Positions 46,256 to 55,559 of a DNA stretch of 64,000 nt are shown piece by piece (positions within the stretch are counted from its first letter, which is position 1; each line of letters opens with the position of its first letter). Source of the DNA: Corynebacterium lubricantis DSM 45231 (GTDB lineage Bacteria > Actinomycetota > Actinomycetes > Mycobacteriales > Mycobacteriaceae). The notes beneath the pieces are model-generated. The model did no database searches and was not told where the DNA came from. It saw only the letters and a list, made by a program, of their open reading frames with translations. Location of the stretch: positions 101,299 to 165,298 of the forward strand of contig NZ_KB902235.1 of the NCBI RefSeq assembly GCF_000379425.1. The letters run 5' to 3'. Made by a program: the position numbers and the translations under genes.

Positions 46256-47711
46256 ATCGCCGCTTTGCGACGAATGCTCCCGCCCCACTTTCGTGCTCCT
46301 GAATCGCGGCACGAGCCGCCCAGTACCCGGGCATGCCGTGCACCCCGGCCCCGGGCGGGCTTGAGCTGCTGGCCAGGTACAACCCCGCTTTGATGCGGTG
46401 CGGTCTAAGCGCGATACCGGGCCGCATGAGTACTTGTTTACCCACCATCGCGCCACCTGCGATATCTCCACCGATAAGGTTCGGGTTCCATGCTTCGAGC
46501 TGGGCCGGAGCCGTCTCATGCGTGGCCTTAATGACGTCGCGAAACCCTGGCGCAAAGCGCTCAATCTGCTTAATTACTGCCTCTCTCACGTGCCCCGGAT
46601 ATGCCTCGACAAAGCCATGCGGCACGTGCGCATAGGTCCACAACGTGAGCCCGCGGGAGGGGTCGGCGACGTATTGCTGGCACGCCATCACGAAGGGCCG
46701 CTCAGGCATCCGGCCGGCCTTCACCTCGTCTTCGGCGTGCACGATCTCATCGACGCTGCCTCCCAGGTGCACGGTGCCTGCTTGCCCCACCTTCGCGTCA
46801 GCCCATGGCACGGGCTCCTTCAGTAGGAAGTCCACCTTGTACGTCGCGGGTCCATATCTCCAGCGCTTTAGCTGCCGTGTCTTCGCGGGTGGCAGGTCGA
46901 CACCCTGTAAGTCCAGAATTTGGCGCGGCGTCAGGTTCAGCACCGTCGCCTCCGCGGCGGGCAGCTCGCGCAGATCGCTCACCTCTACCCCGGTATGTAG
47001 TTGCGCACCGTAGCGTGCGAGCACGCGCACTACACTATCGACGATTGCCTGCGTCCCTCCCTCAGCCACCGGCCACCCGCGGGTCTGGCCGAGGCCCCCG
47101 AAGAGCAGCCCGAAGGCTCCTGTCAGTGGGGTCGCTGGTGAGGCGATGGCGTGGACTGCGCTGCCCGCCAGAAGCGCGCGGGCCCGCTCTGTGGCCAGCG
47201 TAGCTTTCCCGAGAGCTCGGGCGCTAGCCAGGCCCGGCAAACCGAACTGCACCATGCGTCGCGGATGACGGGGCCAGCGTAAAATGGGTCCGAGGAAATT
47301 GTCCAGGTGCTGGTCAATGTGCTCAACAACCGGGCGATGCAGCCTGGTCCACGCACGGGAATCCCTGCCCAGCAGCTCCGCGGTGTCGGCTAAATTGCCA
47401 GCTAGAAGCGCTGCTTCCCCACCCTCGAGCGGGTGTGCCATCTCATAGGGAGCGCGCAACCAGCGCAGACCGTGCCCCTCTAAGTCCAGGGCGCGGAAGG
47501 CCGGGCTGGCCACACCGAAGGGATGCCCGGCAGCCCCCAGGTCGACCACGGTTCCCGCGCCGAAGACCTCCTGAGAAGAGGTGGCCGCTCCCCCAACCCG
47601 GGCACCGCGCTCAAAGATGTGTACTTCCCACCCTGCACGAGCAAGAAACGCCGCGGCGGTGAGTCCGTTGACTCCGCCGCCGACAATATTTGCTCGGGGT
47701 TGCGCTGTCAT
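46245..47711 (-). CDS. FAD-dependent NAD(P) oxidoreductase, phytoene-desaturase-like
   Basis: A 488-residue flavoprotein. The dinucleotide-binding motif GGGVNGLTAAAFLARAG is at residues 11-27, followed by E-R-G-A-R-V-G-G. A C-terminal FAD contact PGAGVHGMPGYWAARAA is present, the CrtI/PYROXD2 pattern. No carotenoid genes lie nearby, so a carotenoid substrate is not indicated; the role is unknown. It sits between rplA-side genes and rplJ, and its 3' end carries the rplJ promoter. A dispersed-motif core is at 46262-46273. Confidence 0.8.
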   Translation of the reverse strand: MTAQPRANIVGGGVNGLTAAAFLARAGWEVHIFERGARVGGAATSSQEVFGAGTVVDLGAAGHPFGVASPAFRALDLEGHGLRWLRAPYEMAHPLEGGEAALLAGNLADTAELLGRDSRAWTRLHRPVVEHIDQHLDNFLGPILRWPRHPRRMVQFGLPGLASARALGKATLATERARALLAGSAVHAIASPATPLTGAFGLLFGGLGQTRGWPVAEGGTQAIVDSVVRVLARYGAQLHTGVEVSDLRELPAAEATVLNLTPRQILDLQGVDLPPAKTRQLKRWRYGPATYKVDFLLKEPVPWADAKVGQAGTVHLGGSVDEIVHAEDEVKAGRMPERPFVMACQQYVADPSRGLTLWTYAHVPHGFVEAYPGHVREAVIKQIERFAPGFRDVIKATHETAPAQLEAWNPNLIGGDIAGGAMVGKQVLMRPGIALRPHRIKAGLYLASSSSPPGAGVHGMPGYWAARAAIQEHESGAGAFVAKRRFGL

Positions 47712-47718
47712 AGCGTGG

Positions 47719-48750
47719 CTAGATGTCCCCGCTTCGGGCTGCGGCAGCGAGCTGATTCGCTAGTCGATCCACAAAGCGCGGGGTGTCACCCACCAGGAAC
47801 ACGGCCAAGCGCTCGGCAGGATAGACGATGAGTTTGCTGGAGAACCCAAAGGTTCCGCCGTTGTGCCAGAAGGAGCCATCGGATTCCTGGACCCAGGCCG
47901 CGTTGGGTTCTTGCTCATCGACGATTGCTCGTGCGTACTTTGCCAGATCGATTGGTGTGGAACGAATTGCCCCGGCCGGTTGGTAGCCATCCATTTCCCA
48001 CGCCTCGTAGTATCCGCCCCACCACTTCTTACCGCGCGGCGCCTCTGGCTTAACTGTGCCCGTGGCGGCGACATAAGTGTCGTCCATTTCCAGTGGAGTG
48101 AGAATGTCACGCTGCAAGAGATCCGCATAGCTCAGCCCGGCTCTGATGGCCACAAGTTGACCGAGCAGTGCGTGGCCCAAATTGGAGTAAGCCATCTCTC
48201 CCCGGTTCTTCAAAGGCGTGCTCAGTGCCTGGGAGATGAGATCGTCGACCGTGATGCCGGCATAGGGGTTTTGTAACTTGAGTGCGGCAAGTTCACTGTG
48301 CAGCGGCATATTCGGCAAAGTGGGTAAACCAGAGGTGTGGCGCACGAGTTCGTCGACCGTCACGGTTTTCAGCTCAGAGTCCGCAGCACGCTCCCCCAGG
48401 ATCTCCCCGACGGTGGTTTTATAGGTCAGTTCATGGCGCGTGACGGCCTGGTCCAGCAGCTCGCCATTGAAGGTCTTTGTGATCGAGCCGATTTCGAACT
48501 CGGTAGTTTCATCGGATCCGAGGCCGCCGTAGCGGACTTCGTCGTCGCGGAGCACGAAGGCAGACAAGTTGTGAAAGCCTAGTTTCGCGTTCTCTGCCAA
48601 GAACGACGAGATCGTCGGATCGCCGGTAGGTGTCGTCGATAAGCGAGCTTTTTGCGCAACATACCACCCCGCGAACAGGACTGCTGCCGCGCCTGCTGCG
48701 ATGGGAAGTGTGCGACGGATGTGTGGGCTTCGTGAATTCACGCAGCCCAT
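47719..48750 (-). CDS. Serine hydrolase, class C beta-lactamase/penicillin-binding-protein-like
   Basis: A 343-residue enzyme with an N-terminal membrane anchor (about residues 13-31). The catalytic motifs are S89-I-T-K92, Y-S-N in MAYSNLGHALLG, and H-N-G-G in SFWHNGGTFG in place of KTG. This is the family of DD-carboxypeptidases, esterases and AmpC-like enzymes; beta-lactamase activity is not implied. ATG 48750 is chosen because the earlier ATG at 48804 lies inside the rplA terminator. It ends 7 nt before the FAD oxidoreductase gene, so they are cotranscribed. A full TCGTCGATAAGCGA motif lies at 48633. Confidence 0.82.
   Translation of the reverse strand: MGCVNSRSPHIRRTLPIAAGAAAVLFAGWYVAQKARLSTTPTGDPTISSFLAENAKLGFHNLSAFVLRDDEVRYGGLGSDETTEFEIGSITKTFNGELLDQAVTRHELTYKTTVGEILGERAADSELKTVTVDELVRHTSGLPTLPNMPLHSELAALKLQNPYAGITVDDLISQALSTPLKNRGEMAYSNLGHALLGQLVAIRAGLSYADLLQRDILTPLEMDDTYVAATGTVKPEAPRGKKWWGGYYEAWEMDGYQPAGAIRSTPIDLAKYARAIVDEQEPNAAWVQESDGSFWHNGGTFGFSSKLIVYPAERLAVFLVGDTPRFVDRLANQLAAAARSGDI
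48633..48646 (+). repeat. TCGTCGNNAAGCGA motif, full copy (in coding DNA)
   Basis: Reads TCGTCGATAAGCGA within the N-terminal coding part of the serine hydrolase gene. Confidence 0.65.
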
Positions 48751-48789
48751 GGTTCCATACTTTTGGAATTCTGGTTCACTTCGAAGAAA

Positions 48790-48822
48790 GAAGAAAACCC
48801 GCACTGCTTAAAGCAGTACGGG
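48790..48822 (-). terminator. Terminator of rplKA
   Basis: On the minus strand CCCGTACTGCTT / AAGCAGTGCGGG (12 bp with one G-U pair) followed by TTTTCTT, 22 nt after the rplA stop. Confidence 0.85.
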
Positions 48823-48844
48823 CTAACTATGACGCGTGAAAGAC

Positions 48845-49561
48845 TTAAGCAGTCTTGTCTGCGTAGTTCTTCTGAACGGAGGTGTCCACTGGGACGCCTG
48901 GACCACTGGTGGAAGATACGGTGATCTTCTTCAGGTAGATGCCCTTTGCAGAAGATGGCTTCAGACGCAGGATCTCGTCGAGAAGTGCGCCGTAGTTCTG
49001 AGCGAGCTGCTCAGGGGTGAAGGAGGACTTGCCGATCATTGCGTGCAGGTTGGAAGCCTTGTCAACGCGGAAGGAGATCTTGCCGCCCTTAACCTCTTCG
49101 ATAGCCTTAGCAACGTCTGGGGTGACGGTGCCGGTCTTAGGGTTAGGCATCAGACCACGAGGGCCGAGGACACGCGCAACGCGGCCGACCTTTGCCATCT
49201 GATCTGGGGTAGCAATTGCAACGTCGAACTCGATGTTGCCAGCGTTAATCTGCTCGATCAGGACGTCGGTGCCGACGATGTCAGCGCCTGCAGCCTCAGC
49301 AGCGGTAGCCTTCTCGCCCTCAGCGAAAACTGCAACGCGGACGGTCTTGCCGGTGCCGTTAGGCAGGGAGACAGTGCCGCGAACCAGCTGGTCAGCCTTA
49401 CGTGGGTCAACGGAGAGACGCATTGCAACGTCAACGGATGCGTCGTAGTTCTTGGAAGAGGTTTCCTTCACAAGCTCCAGAGCATCGAGTGGGTGGTACT
49501 GCTTGGTGGAGTCAATCTTGGCGGCCGCTTCGCGGAATGCCTTGGACTTCTTCTGTGCCAT
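48845..49561 (-). CDS. rplA: 50S ribosomal protein L1
   Basis: A 238-residue stalk protein. The MPNPKTGTV signature ([14 protein letters not shown]) and IGKSSF ([14 protein letters not shown]) are intact. L1 moves with E-site tRNA and in E. coli represses rplKA. It follows rplK after 69 nt and is followed by a terminator. Confidence 0.97.
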   Translation of the reverse strand: MAQKKSKAFREAAAKIDSTKQYHPLDALELVKETSSKNYDASVDVAMRLSVDPRKADQLVRGTVSLPNGTGKTVRVAVFAEGEKATAAEAAGADIVGTDVLIEQINAGNIEFDVAIATPDQMAKVGRVARVLGPRGLMPNPKTGTVTPDVAKAIEEVKGGKISFRVDKASNLHAMIGKSSFTPEQLAQNYGALLDEILRLKPSSAKGIYLKKITVSSTSGPGVPVDTSVQKNYADKTA

Positions 49562-49630
49562 GTTGGGTTCCTTTAGTTAAGTGGAATTGTGGTGTGCGGG
49601 CCAGGCCTGGCCCTACCACGGTGATGAAAT

Positions 49631-50059
49631 TTACTTTTCGACGACGATGCCCATGGAGCGAGCGGTACCAGCGATGATCGCTGCGCCAGCCTCGATGTCA
49701 CGAGCGTTGAGGTCGTTCTTCTTGGTCTCTGCGATTTCCTTGCACTGATCCCAGGTCACGGTGCCGACCTTATCGGTGTGAGGAACGCCGGAGCCCTTCT
49801 TCAGGCCAGCAGCCTTCAGCAGAAGCTTCGCAGCTGGTGGGGACTTCAGGATGAAGTCGAAAGAGCGGTCTTCGTAGACGGTGATCTCAACTGGGACCAC
49901 GTTGCCACGCATAGACTCGGTCGCTGCGTTGTAAGCCTTGGTGAACTCCATGATGTTGACGCCGTGTGCACCAAGTGCTGGGCCAACTGGAGGTGCTGGG
50001 TTTGCCTGGCCTGCTTCGATCTGAAGCTTGATCAGACCGGTTACCTTCTTCTTTGCCAT
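49631..50059 (-). CDS. rplK: 50S ribosomal protein L11
   Basis: A 142-residue protein of the GTPase-associated centre. The proline-rich N-terminal segment [19 protein letters not shown] (thiostrepton-contact region) is wild type. The C-terminal rRNA-binding domain ends MGIVVEK. It is 208 nt from nusG, with a hairpin between. Confidence 0.97.
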   Translation of the reverse strand: MAKKKVTGLIKLQIEAGQANPAPPVGPALGAHGVNIMEFTKAYNAATESMRGNVVPVEITVYEDRSFDFILKSPPAAKLLLKAAGLKKGSGVPHTDKVGTVTWDQCKEIAETKKNDLNARDIEAGAAIIAGTARSMGIVVEK

Positions 50060-50148
50060 CGGATTACCTCAATTCCTTGATATGGGTCAGCGCCACGATG
50101 AATAACGCTGCCTACCGGATGCCAGCGAAAAGACGCCAGCCACCGGGG

Positions 50149-50187
50149 AGTACAAAAACGAATCCGCGTGTGGTGAACACACGCGGA
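50149..50187 (-). terminator. Hairpin terminator between nusG and rplK
   Basis: A perfect 10-bp stem TCCGCGTGTG / CACACGCGGA (50163-50172 with 50178-50187), followed on the minus strand by TTCGTTTTTG. It should reduce read-through from secE-nusG into rplKA. Confidence 0.7.
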
Positions 50188-50267
50188 CGTTGATTTTACG
50201 CGGGAGCAGGCGATTCACCAAAACGCCCTGCTGCGCTTGAAGCTTCGCTTCAGAATGAGCTGCTGGC

Positions 50268-51203
50268 TTAGTTGATGCGCTCCACCTGATCAGCCGTGAG
50301 CTCGACTGGGGTTTCGCGACCAAAGATGGACACCAGCGCCTGAATCTTGCCGGTCTCGGGATCGATGGAGTTGATCGTTGCGGACACGGAAGCCAGTGCA
50401 CCAGACAGGATGGTGACCGCCTCGCCGACCTGGAAGTCGTGAGAAACCTTTGGCTTGGACTCGTCTTCCGGCATGGCCACAACGGTCGAGCCCTCTTCGT
50501 CGGCTGCAGACTTCGCTGCGGTCTCGCCCTCGACTGGTGTGTCCTTTGGCAGGAGGAACTTGGCCACGTCGCGGTGCTTGACCGACGTTGCGTTGCCCTC
50601 GTTGCCCACGAACGATGTCACGCCTGGGGTCTCGCGGACCACGGACCATGCCGCGTCGTTCATTTCCATGCGCACCAGCACGTAGCCTGGCAGCAGCTTG
50701 CGCTTGACAGTCTTGCGCTTGCCGTCCTTGAGCTCGATGACCTGCTCGATAGGCACGACCACGTCGAAGATGGAATCTTCCACTTCAAGGGTGACAATAC
50801 GCATGTCCAGGTTGGTCTTGACCTTGTTTTCGTATCCAGCGTAGGTCTGGATGATGTACCACTGGCCAGGCTGCTTCTTCAGCTCGCGGGTGTATTCGCG
50901 CAGACGACGGCGGTACTCCGCGTCCTCGTCGGAGGCTTCGGTGTCGCCCAGGGCTGCGGCTGCGGCTGCCTCAGGGTCGAGGTCCTCGGCGGCGTCGGCG
51001 TCGGCCTCAACCTCAGGCTCCTCTGCCTCAACCTCGGACTCCTCTGCTTCAGCCTCAACCTCAGGGTCGGTGTCTTCGGCGACGGGTGCGCCTTCTTCGA
51101 TCATGTCGGTCTCGGCTTCGAGCTCGGCTTCGACTTCTGCTTCAAAGTCTGCTGCTACGGCATCGACCTGGCCGTTGTCTTCGGTGGTGTTCTCTTCGCT
51201 CAC
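50268..51203 (-). CDS. nusG: Transcription termination/antitermination factor NusG with long acidic N-terminus
   Basis: A 311-residue NusG, about 130 residues longer than E. coli NusG (181). Residues 1-110 are an acidic, Ala/Glu-rich extension with repeated E-V-E-A units (DPEVEAEAEESEVEAEEPEV), followed by the NGN domain (from PGQWYIIQTYAGYENKVKTN near residue 112) and the KOW domain (FQVGEAVTILSGALASVSAT, about residue 252 on). Acidic extensions are usual in actinobacteria but vary greatly in length. Confidence 0.96.
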   Translation of the reverse strand: MSEENTTEDNGQVDAVAADFEAEVEAELEAETDMIEEGAPVAEDTDPEVEAEAEESEVEAEEPEVEADADAAEDLDPEAAAAAALGDTEASDEDAEYRRRLREYTRELKKQPGQWYIIQTYAGYENKVKTNLDMRIVTLEVEDSIFDVVVPIEQVIELKDGKRKTVKRKLLPGYVLVRMEMNDAAWSVVRETPGVTSFVGNEGNATSVKHRDVAKFLLPKDTPVEGETAAKSAADEEGSTVVAMPEDESKPKVSHDFQVGEAVTILSGALASVSATINSIDPETGKIQALVSIFGRETPVELTADQVERIN

Positions 51204-51341
51204 GGAACTATCCCTACTTTTCTTGGTTGACCTACGAATTATCCCGCCTGCCCAAGGTGCTGGGAGACGGGATGATTATTAATGATTGCCAGTATAGCGA
51301 AGCGGAAATACTCCGTGCAATTCTGACTTTTAAGTTGTGAT

Positions 51342-51665
51342 TTAACCGAGAACAGCCTCGACCCCACGTGTTGCTAGGGCATCTACGCCCCACACAATGG
51401 CTGTCATGATGATCAGGAAGGCAAACACGATGACGGTGTAGTTGACCATTTGGCGTCCGGTTGGCCACACGACCTTACGAAGCTCCGATACGACTTCACC
51501 GGGGAAAGCCACCAGGCCACCGCCGAGCTTCTCAGTGGAGTCTTGCTCGGTGCGGGCCACCTTCTTCGACTCATAGGTCGACGCGGAGGTTGTGTTGGCA
51601 CCACTCAGCTGACGTTTGCCGGTTGGCTGGGCAGGACCCTGGCCCTTTGGATCGTCTTCGCTCAC
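51342..51665 (-). CDS. secE: Protein translocase subunit SecE
   Basis: A 107-residue single-pass protein. A polar N-terminal half is followed by the conserved amphipathic segment VSELRKVVWPTGRQMVNYT and one membrane span (VIVFAFLIIMTAIVWGVDAL). It clamps SecY in the translocon. It lies 26 nt after tRNA-Trp and 138 nt before nusG. Confidence 0.96.
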   Translation of the reverse strand: MSEDDPKGQGPAQPTGKRQLSGANTTSASTYESKKVARTEQDSTEKLGGGLVAFPGEVVSELRKVVWPTGRQMVNYTVIVFAFLIIMTAIVWGVDALATRGVEAVLG

Positions 51666-51691
51666 GGGACTCCTCTGGATAAAACTTCTGG

Positions 51692-51764
<73 letters not shown>

Positions 51765-51838
51765 TGGTGTACTGCTACTCAAGGAAACAGTACGCACCAC
51801 CCTACCATGAATGGAAGACCATTCGCGTTGGGTAGCTG

Positions 51839-51912
51839 TAGCGGTGGAGAGACTTGAACTCTCGACCTCGCGATTATGAGTCGCGCGCTCTCACCAGCTG
51901 AGCTACACCGCC
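51839..51912 (-). tRNA. tRNA-Met (anticodon CAT, elongator)
   Basis: 74 nt. Acceptor GGCGGTG / CACCGCT with a G-T closing pair, anticodon loop ACTCATAAT and T-arm GTTCAAGTC. The first pair and the anticodon stem (CGCGA, without three G-C pairs) fit an elongator rather than an initiator. Confidence 0.93.
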
Positions 51913-51948
51913 ATGATGCCCGCCTGAAAGCTACCAGACAAACAACAG

Positions 51949-52021
51949 AGCCCCCTAGCAGAATCGAACTGCTGACCTTTTCCTTACCATGGAAACGCTC
52001 TACCGACTGAGCTAAGGGGGC
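51949..52021 (-). tRNA. tRNA-Thr (anticodon GGT)
   Basis: 73 nt. Acceptor GCCCCCT / AGGGGGC, anticodon loop ATGGTAA and T-arm GTTCGATTC. The third tRNA of the cluster, same strand as tRNA-Trp. Confidence 0.95.
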
Positions 52022-52167
52022 ACAGCCTCTAGTTTGGGACTTTGTTTGTCCCGCTCCGTTGAAGCCTTAGAAAGATTAACCCGCAATGCATTAAGAACAC
52101 AAATCGTCAGGTCAGTACGGGTTTTTCGCAAGTTTCAATGGTTATGAAACTACGGCTTAGAGCAATA

Positions 52168-52181
52168 TCACTTTACGACGA
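52168..52181 (-). repeat. TCGTCGNNAAGCGA-like motif, one mismatch
   Basis: Reads TCACTTTACGACGA on the plus strand (GCGA changed to GTGA), between tRNA-Thr and the tRNA-Tyr terminator. Confidence 0.5.
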
Positions 52182-52216
52182 TTGCCCACCCCGACACCCA
52201 GGCTAAGCGCAACAAA

Positions 52217-52244
52217 AAGACCCACTGCATAAGCAGTGGGTCTT
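52217..52244 (-). terminator. Terminator of tRNA-Tyr
   Basis: A perfect 12-bp stem AAGACCCACTGC / GCAGTGGGTCTT with loop ATAA, followed by TTTTGTT on the minus strand. It starts 6 nt after the tRNA 3' end. Confidence 0.9.
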
Positions 52245-52250
52245 GGTTGG

Positions 52251-52333
52251 TGCCAGGTAGAAGATTCGAACTTCTGTAGGCATAAGCCGGCGGATTTACA
52301 GTCCGCTTCCTTTGGCCGCTCGGACAACCTGGC
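52251..52333 (-). tRNA. tRNA-Tyr (anticodon GTA)
   Basis: 83 nt with a long variable arm, as expected for bacterial tRNA-Tyr. Acceptor GCCAGGT / ACCTGGC, discriminator A, anticodon loop CTGTAAA. It has its own terminator, so it is not part of the tRNA-Thr/Met/Trp transcript. Confidence 0.96.
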
Positions 52334-52424
52334 AAGCGCATTTTTAAGTGCGAGGACTACCTTACAACAGCCTCCCCATCATTATACAAATCGCCAGGTC
52401 ACGAGGCATATTTTTGCGGGAGAG

Positions 52425-53441
52425 TTATCCCACCCGGTCGATGGTGTAGCGCGCCAGCATCCGCAGCGCGTCGGTGGCAGGAATCTGCGGCAGACGGGTG
52501 ATTTCGTCCTCGACAATGCTCATGTAGTGGCGCACCACTTCCATCGAGCGTGCTTTGCCGTCTGTCTGCCCGAGGAGCGCTAAGGCACGCTCCACGTCGG
52601 CGTCGTCGTGAAGCGGTCCTGTCAGTAGGCCGCGGAGCTCGTCGCCGACTTCTGTGTCGTCCTCGAGGGCGTAGAGCACGGGCAGGGTGAATACACCCTC
52701 CCTGAGGTCGGTGCCGGGGGTCTTGCCGGAGTCTTTTGTCTCGGAGAAGATATCGATCACGTCGTCGATGATCTGGAAGATGATCCCGATGGCTCCACCG
52801 ATGTTGTAGAGGGCGTCGACGTACTCGTCCGGCGCGCCGGAGTGCTTGGAGCCTAGATAGCCCGCAGAAGCGATCAGGACGCCAGTCTTCTCCTCGATCA
52901 CCTTCATGTAATGCTCAACGGGATCGGAGCCCTCTGGGCCAATGGTTTCGCGCATCTGGCCCGTCACCAGCTTGCCGAAGGTTTCGGAGAAGTGGCGCAC
53001 GGTATCGGTGTCCAGCTGACTCATCAGACGCGAGGTGTGCGAGAGCAAAATATCGCCGGCGAGAATCGCCACCGAATTGCCCCACCGCGAATTCGCCGAT
53101 TCGACTCCGCGGCGCATATCGGCCTCGTCCATGACATCGTCGTGATACAAGGTGGCTAGGTGCACCATCTCGACGACGGTCGCCGCCTTGACCACGTTGT
53201 CGGAGCCCGGCCTCTCACCGAACTCACTGGCCAGCAAGGTCATCATCGGGCGGAAGCGCTTGCCGCCCGCCTTGGCCAGGTGCAAGACCTTCTCGGCCAC
53301 GAATTCCGAGCCGACAGAGAGCTCGTCCACCAGCAGCTTTTCTACCTTTTGCATACCGTCATTGATGCGCGATGTGAGGTCTGCGTCGCCGAGATCCACG
53401 CTCGACACGTTGCGAGGAGACGGGGTAGTGCCGAAAGTCAT
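52425..53441 (-). CDS. Polyprenyl diphosphate synthase (menaquinone side chain)
   Basis: A 338-residue all-helical trans-prenyltransferase. The first Asp-rich motif is D101-D102-VMD (LYHDDVMDEADMRRG) and the second is IIDDVID near residue 226. It is a long-chain synthase by family, probably octa- or nonaprenyl, making the side chain attached by MenA. ATG 53441 is preferred, with AAGGA eight bases upstream, over the TTG one codon earlier. The position next to menJ and menG corresponds to grcC1 in the mycobacterial locus. Product length cannot be read confidently. Confidence 0.9.
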   Translation of the reverse strand: MTFGTTPSPRNVSSVDLGDADLTSRINDGMQKVEKLLVDELSVGSEFVAEKVLHLAKAGGKRFRPMMTLLASEFGERPGSDNVVKAATVVEMVHLATLYHDDVMDEADMRRGVESANSRWGNSVAILAGDILLSHTSRLMSQLDTDTVRHFSETFGKLVTGQMRETIGPEGSDPVEHYMKVIEEKTGVLIASAGYLGSKHSGAPDEYVDALYNIGGAIGIIFQIIDDVIDIFSETKDSGKTPGTDLREGVFTLPVLYALEDDTEVGDELRGLLTGPLHDDADVERALALLGQTDGKARSMEVVRHYMSIVEDEITRLPQIPATDALRMLARYTIDRVG

Positions 53442-53592
53442 CAATACGGTCCTTGTGCTTTGTTACGTGATGCTTGCTACGTGCTGAAGATACGTGAGTA
53501 GTGTAGGCAATTATTGCACTCCACCGTAGTCCAGAGAACTCACACCTCACACTCAAGGGTGTTATTTTAAACCCTCTGGCACAATAGACCGA

Positions 53593-54822
53593 GTGAGCGA
53601 AATACGAGAACTGGTTATTGTTGGTGCCGGACCTTCGGGAGCGGCGGCCGCCTTAGCCGCCGCGCGAGCCGGCATTGACACCCTGCTTCTCGACGCTGCT
53701 ACCTTCCCCCGCGATAAAACCTGCGGCGATGGACTTACCCCCAGGGCAGTCCATTCGCTGAAGGAACTAGGCGTGGACCACGTCCTGCCCAAGTATCGCA
53801 ATAACGGCCTCAAGCTGCACGGATACGGCGGTTCCGTCGAGGCCCCGTGGCCCGATGGACACTTCGGCACCGAGGGCAGCGCAAGCCCCAGGACCACCTT
53901 TGATGCCGCGCTTGTCGACGCCGCACGCGCCGCCGGAGCCGAGGTCTGGCAGGGGTGCTCAGCCAACGATGTTGAGTTCGAGAGTGGCAAAATCTCCGCG
54001 ATTTCTACCTCGCTGGGCACAGTACGCCCCAAGTGGGTCATCGTCGCAGACGGCGTGCGCTCCCCTTTCGGCAAGCTATTAGGCAGGCAGTGGCACCGCG
54101 ACGAGGTCTACGGCATCGCCGCCCGCTCCTATTGCACCTCCCCGCTCGACCAAGAGCCGTGGATGCATTCGCACGTCGAGCTTCGCGACGAGAGCGGGGA
54201 AGTTCAGCCAGGTTATGGCTGGATCTTCCCGCTCGGTGACGGCCACGTCAACCTAGGTTGCGGCGCGCTTTCCACAGCGGAGCGCCCTGCGAAGATCAAC
54301 ACGAAGAAGTTGCTCTCCGCCTACGCAGGCTTTGTGCGCGAGGAATGGCAGCTTGGCGACGAGCAGCACGTCACCTCGGCCATGCTGCCAATGGGCGGTG
54401 CCGTGTCCAACGTCGCCGGTGGCAACTGGATGCTCATTGGTGACGCTGCTGCCTGCGTGAATCCCCTGAACGGCGAGGGCATTGATTATGGGTTGGAAAC
54501 CGCGATCATGGCGGTCGACCTGCTGCGCGAAGAGACAGATTTCACACTCACCTGGCCTCTCGCACTGCGCGAGGCCTACGGCGAGGCGTTTGTGCTCGCG
54601 CGTACTGCGGCCAGGCTGCTGACCTACCCGCAGTTCCTCCCCTTTGCTGGCCCGATCGCGCTGCGTGGACCTGTGGGTGCGGTGCTCATGCCCGCAGCGG
54701 CACGGTTAATGGGCAACCTCATTACCGACGACGACCGTGACCTCATCGCGCGCGCCTGGCGCGGGGCGGGAACTGTAGTCAGCAAGATCCGCCACGACAC
54801 GCCACTGTGGTCTGTGCAGTAA
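53593..54822 (+). CDS. menJ: Menaquinone reductase-type flavoprotein (geranylgeranyl reductase family)
   Basis: A 409-residue flavoprotein with the FAD-binding motif VGAGPSGAAAALAAARAG at residues 9-27 and the PCTGCG-like FPRDKTCGDGLTPRA loop. The second FAD contact is LIGDAAACVNPLNGEGIDYGL (abridged). MenJ partly saturates the menaquinone isoprenoid tail in mycobacteria. The start is GTG 53593 with no ribosome-binding site, and TATTTT/CACAAT-like boxes just upstream, so the mRNA may be leaderless. It is divergent from the polyprenyl synthase, as in mycobacteria. Confidence 0.82.
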   Translation: MSEIRELVIVGAGPSGAAAALAAARAGIDTLLLDAATFPRDKTCGDGLTPRAVHSLKELGVDHVLPKYRNNGLKLHGYGGSVEAPWPDGHFGTEGSASPRTTFDAALVDAARAAGAEVWQGCSANDVEFESGKISAISTSLGTVRPKWVIVADGVRSPFGKLLGRQWHRDEVYGIAARSYCTSPLDQEPWMHSHVELRDESGEVQPGYGWIFPLGDGHVNLGCGALSTAERPAKINTKKLLSAYAGFVREEWQLGDEQHVTSAMLPMGGAVSNVAGGNWMLIGDAAACVNPLNGEGIDYGLETAIMAVDLLREETDFTLTWPLALREAYGEAFVLARTAARLLTYPQFLPFAGPIALRGPVGAVLMPAAARLMGNLITDDDRDLIARAWRGAGTVVSKIRHDTPLWSVQ

Positions 54823-54838
54823 CTTTTAGCGGCGCGTT

Positions 54839-55528
54839 TTAGCGCGGCTTGGTGGCCGCGTGGTTGGCCACAATGCCGAACGTCGGGTTCTGCCAGCCAC
54901 AATCTTCCCAGCCGTTAGCGTTGATCTCGGCGGCCAGTTCTTCCTGGTCAGGCCAGGCGCGAATGGACTCCGCGAGGTACTCATAGGCCTCGCCGTTCGA
55001 GGAGACCACTTTGGCAATCGCCGGCAGCGCCCGCATCAGGTATTCCTTGTACACGGTGGAAAATACCGGCACGATCGGGGTGGAGAATTCACTGACCACG
55101 AGCGTGCCACCTGGCTTGGTCACGCGTGCCATTTCGCGCAGGCCTTGCTTGTAATCATGGATATTGCGCAGGCCATAGGAGATGGTGACGGCGTCGAAGG
55201 TGTTGTCCGCAAACGGCAGCTGCATCGCATCGCCGACGACCTTGGGCACATCCCGGTCCTTGCCCGCGGAAAGCATGCCCTGTGAGAAATCACACGCGAC
55301 GCACCACGCGCCGGACTTCGCCAGCTCCACCGTGGAGACAGCGGTGCCGGCAGCGAGGTCAAGGACCTTCTGGCCGGGCTTCAAGTTGAGGCGCTCGCGG
55401 GTGCGCTTACGCCAGGATCGGTCCTGGCCAAAGGACAGAATCGTGTTGGTGATGTCGTAGTTTTTCCCCACGTCATCGAACATTCCTGCAACGTCGAAGG
55501 GTTTCTTGTCTAAATCTGCCTTGGCCAT
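54839..55528 (-). CDS. menG: Demethylmenaquinone methyltransferase
   Basis: A 229-residue SAM-dependent methyltransferase of the UbiE/MenG family. Motif I is [15 protein letters not shown]; the family motifs [17 protein letters not shown] near the start and [27 protein letters not shown] (abridged) are clear. It performs the last step of menaquinone synthesis. It converges with menJ (16-nt gap) and follows mgtA. Confidence 0.95.
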   Translation of the reverse strand: MAKADLDKKPFDVAGMFDDVGKNYDITNTILSFGQDRSWRKRTRERLNLKPGQKVLDLAAGTAVSTVELAKSGAWCVACDFSQGMLSAGKDRDVPKVVGDAMQLPFADNTFDAVTISYGLRNIHDYKQGLREMARVTKPGGTLVVSEFSTPIVPVFSTVYKEYLMRALPAIAKVVSSNGEAYEYLAESIRAWPDQEELAAEINANGWEDCGWQNPTFGIVANHAATKPR

Positions 55529-55559
55529 AGAAACCGAGTCTAACCGATGCCCGACCTAG

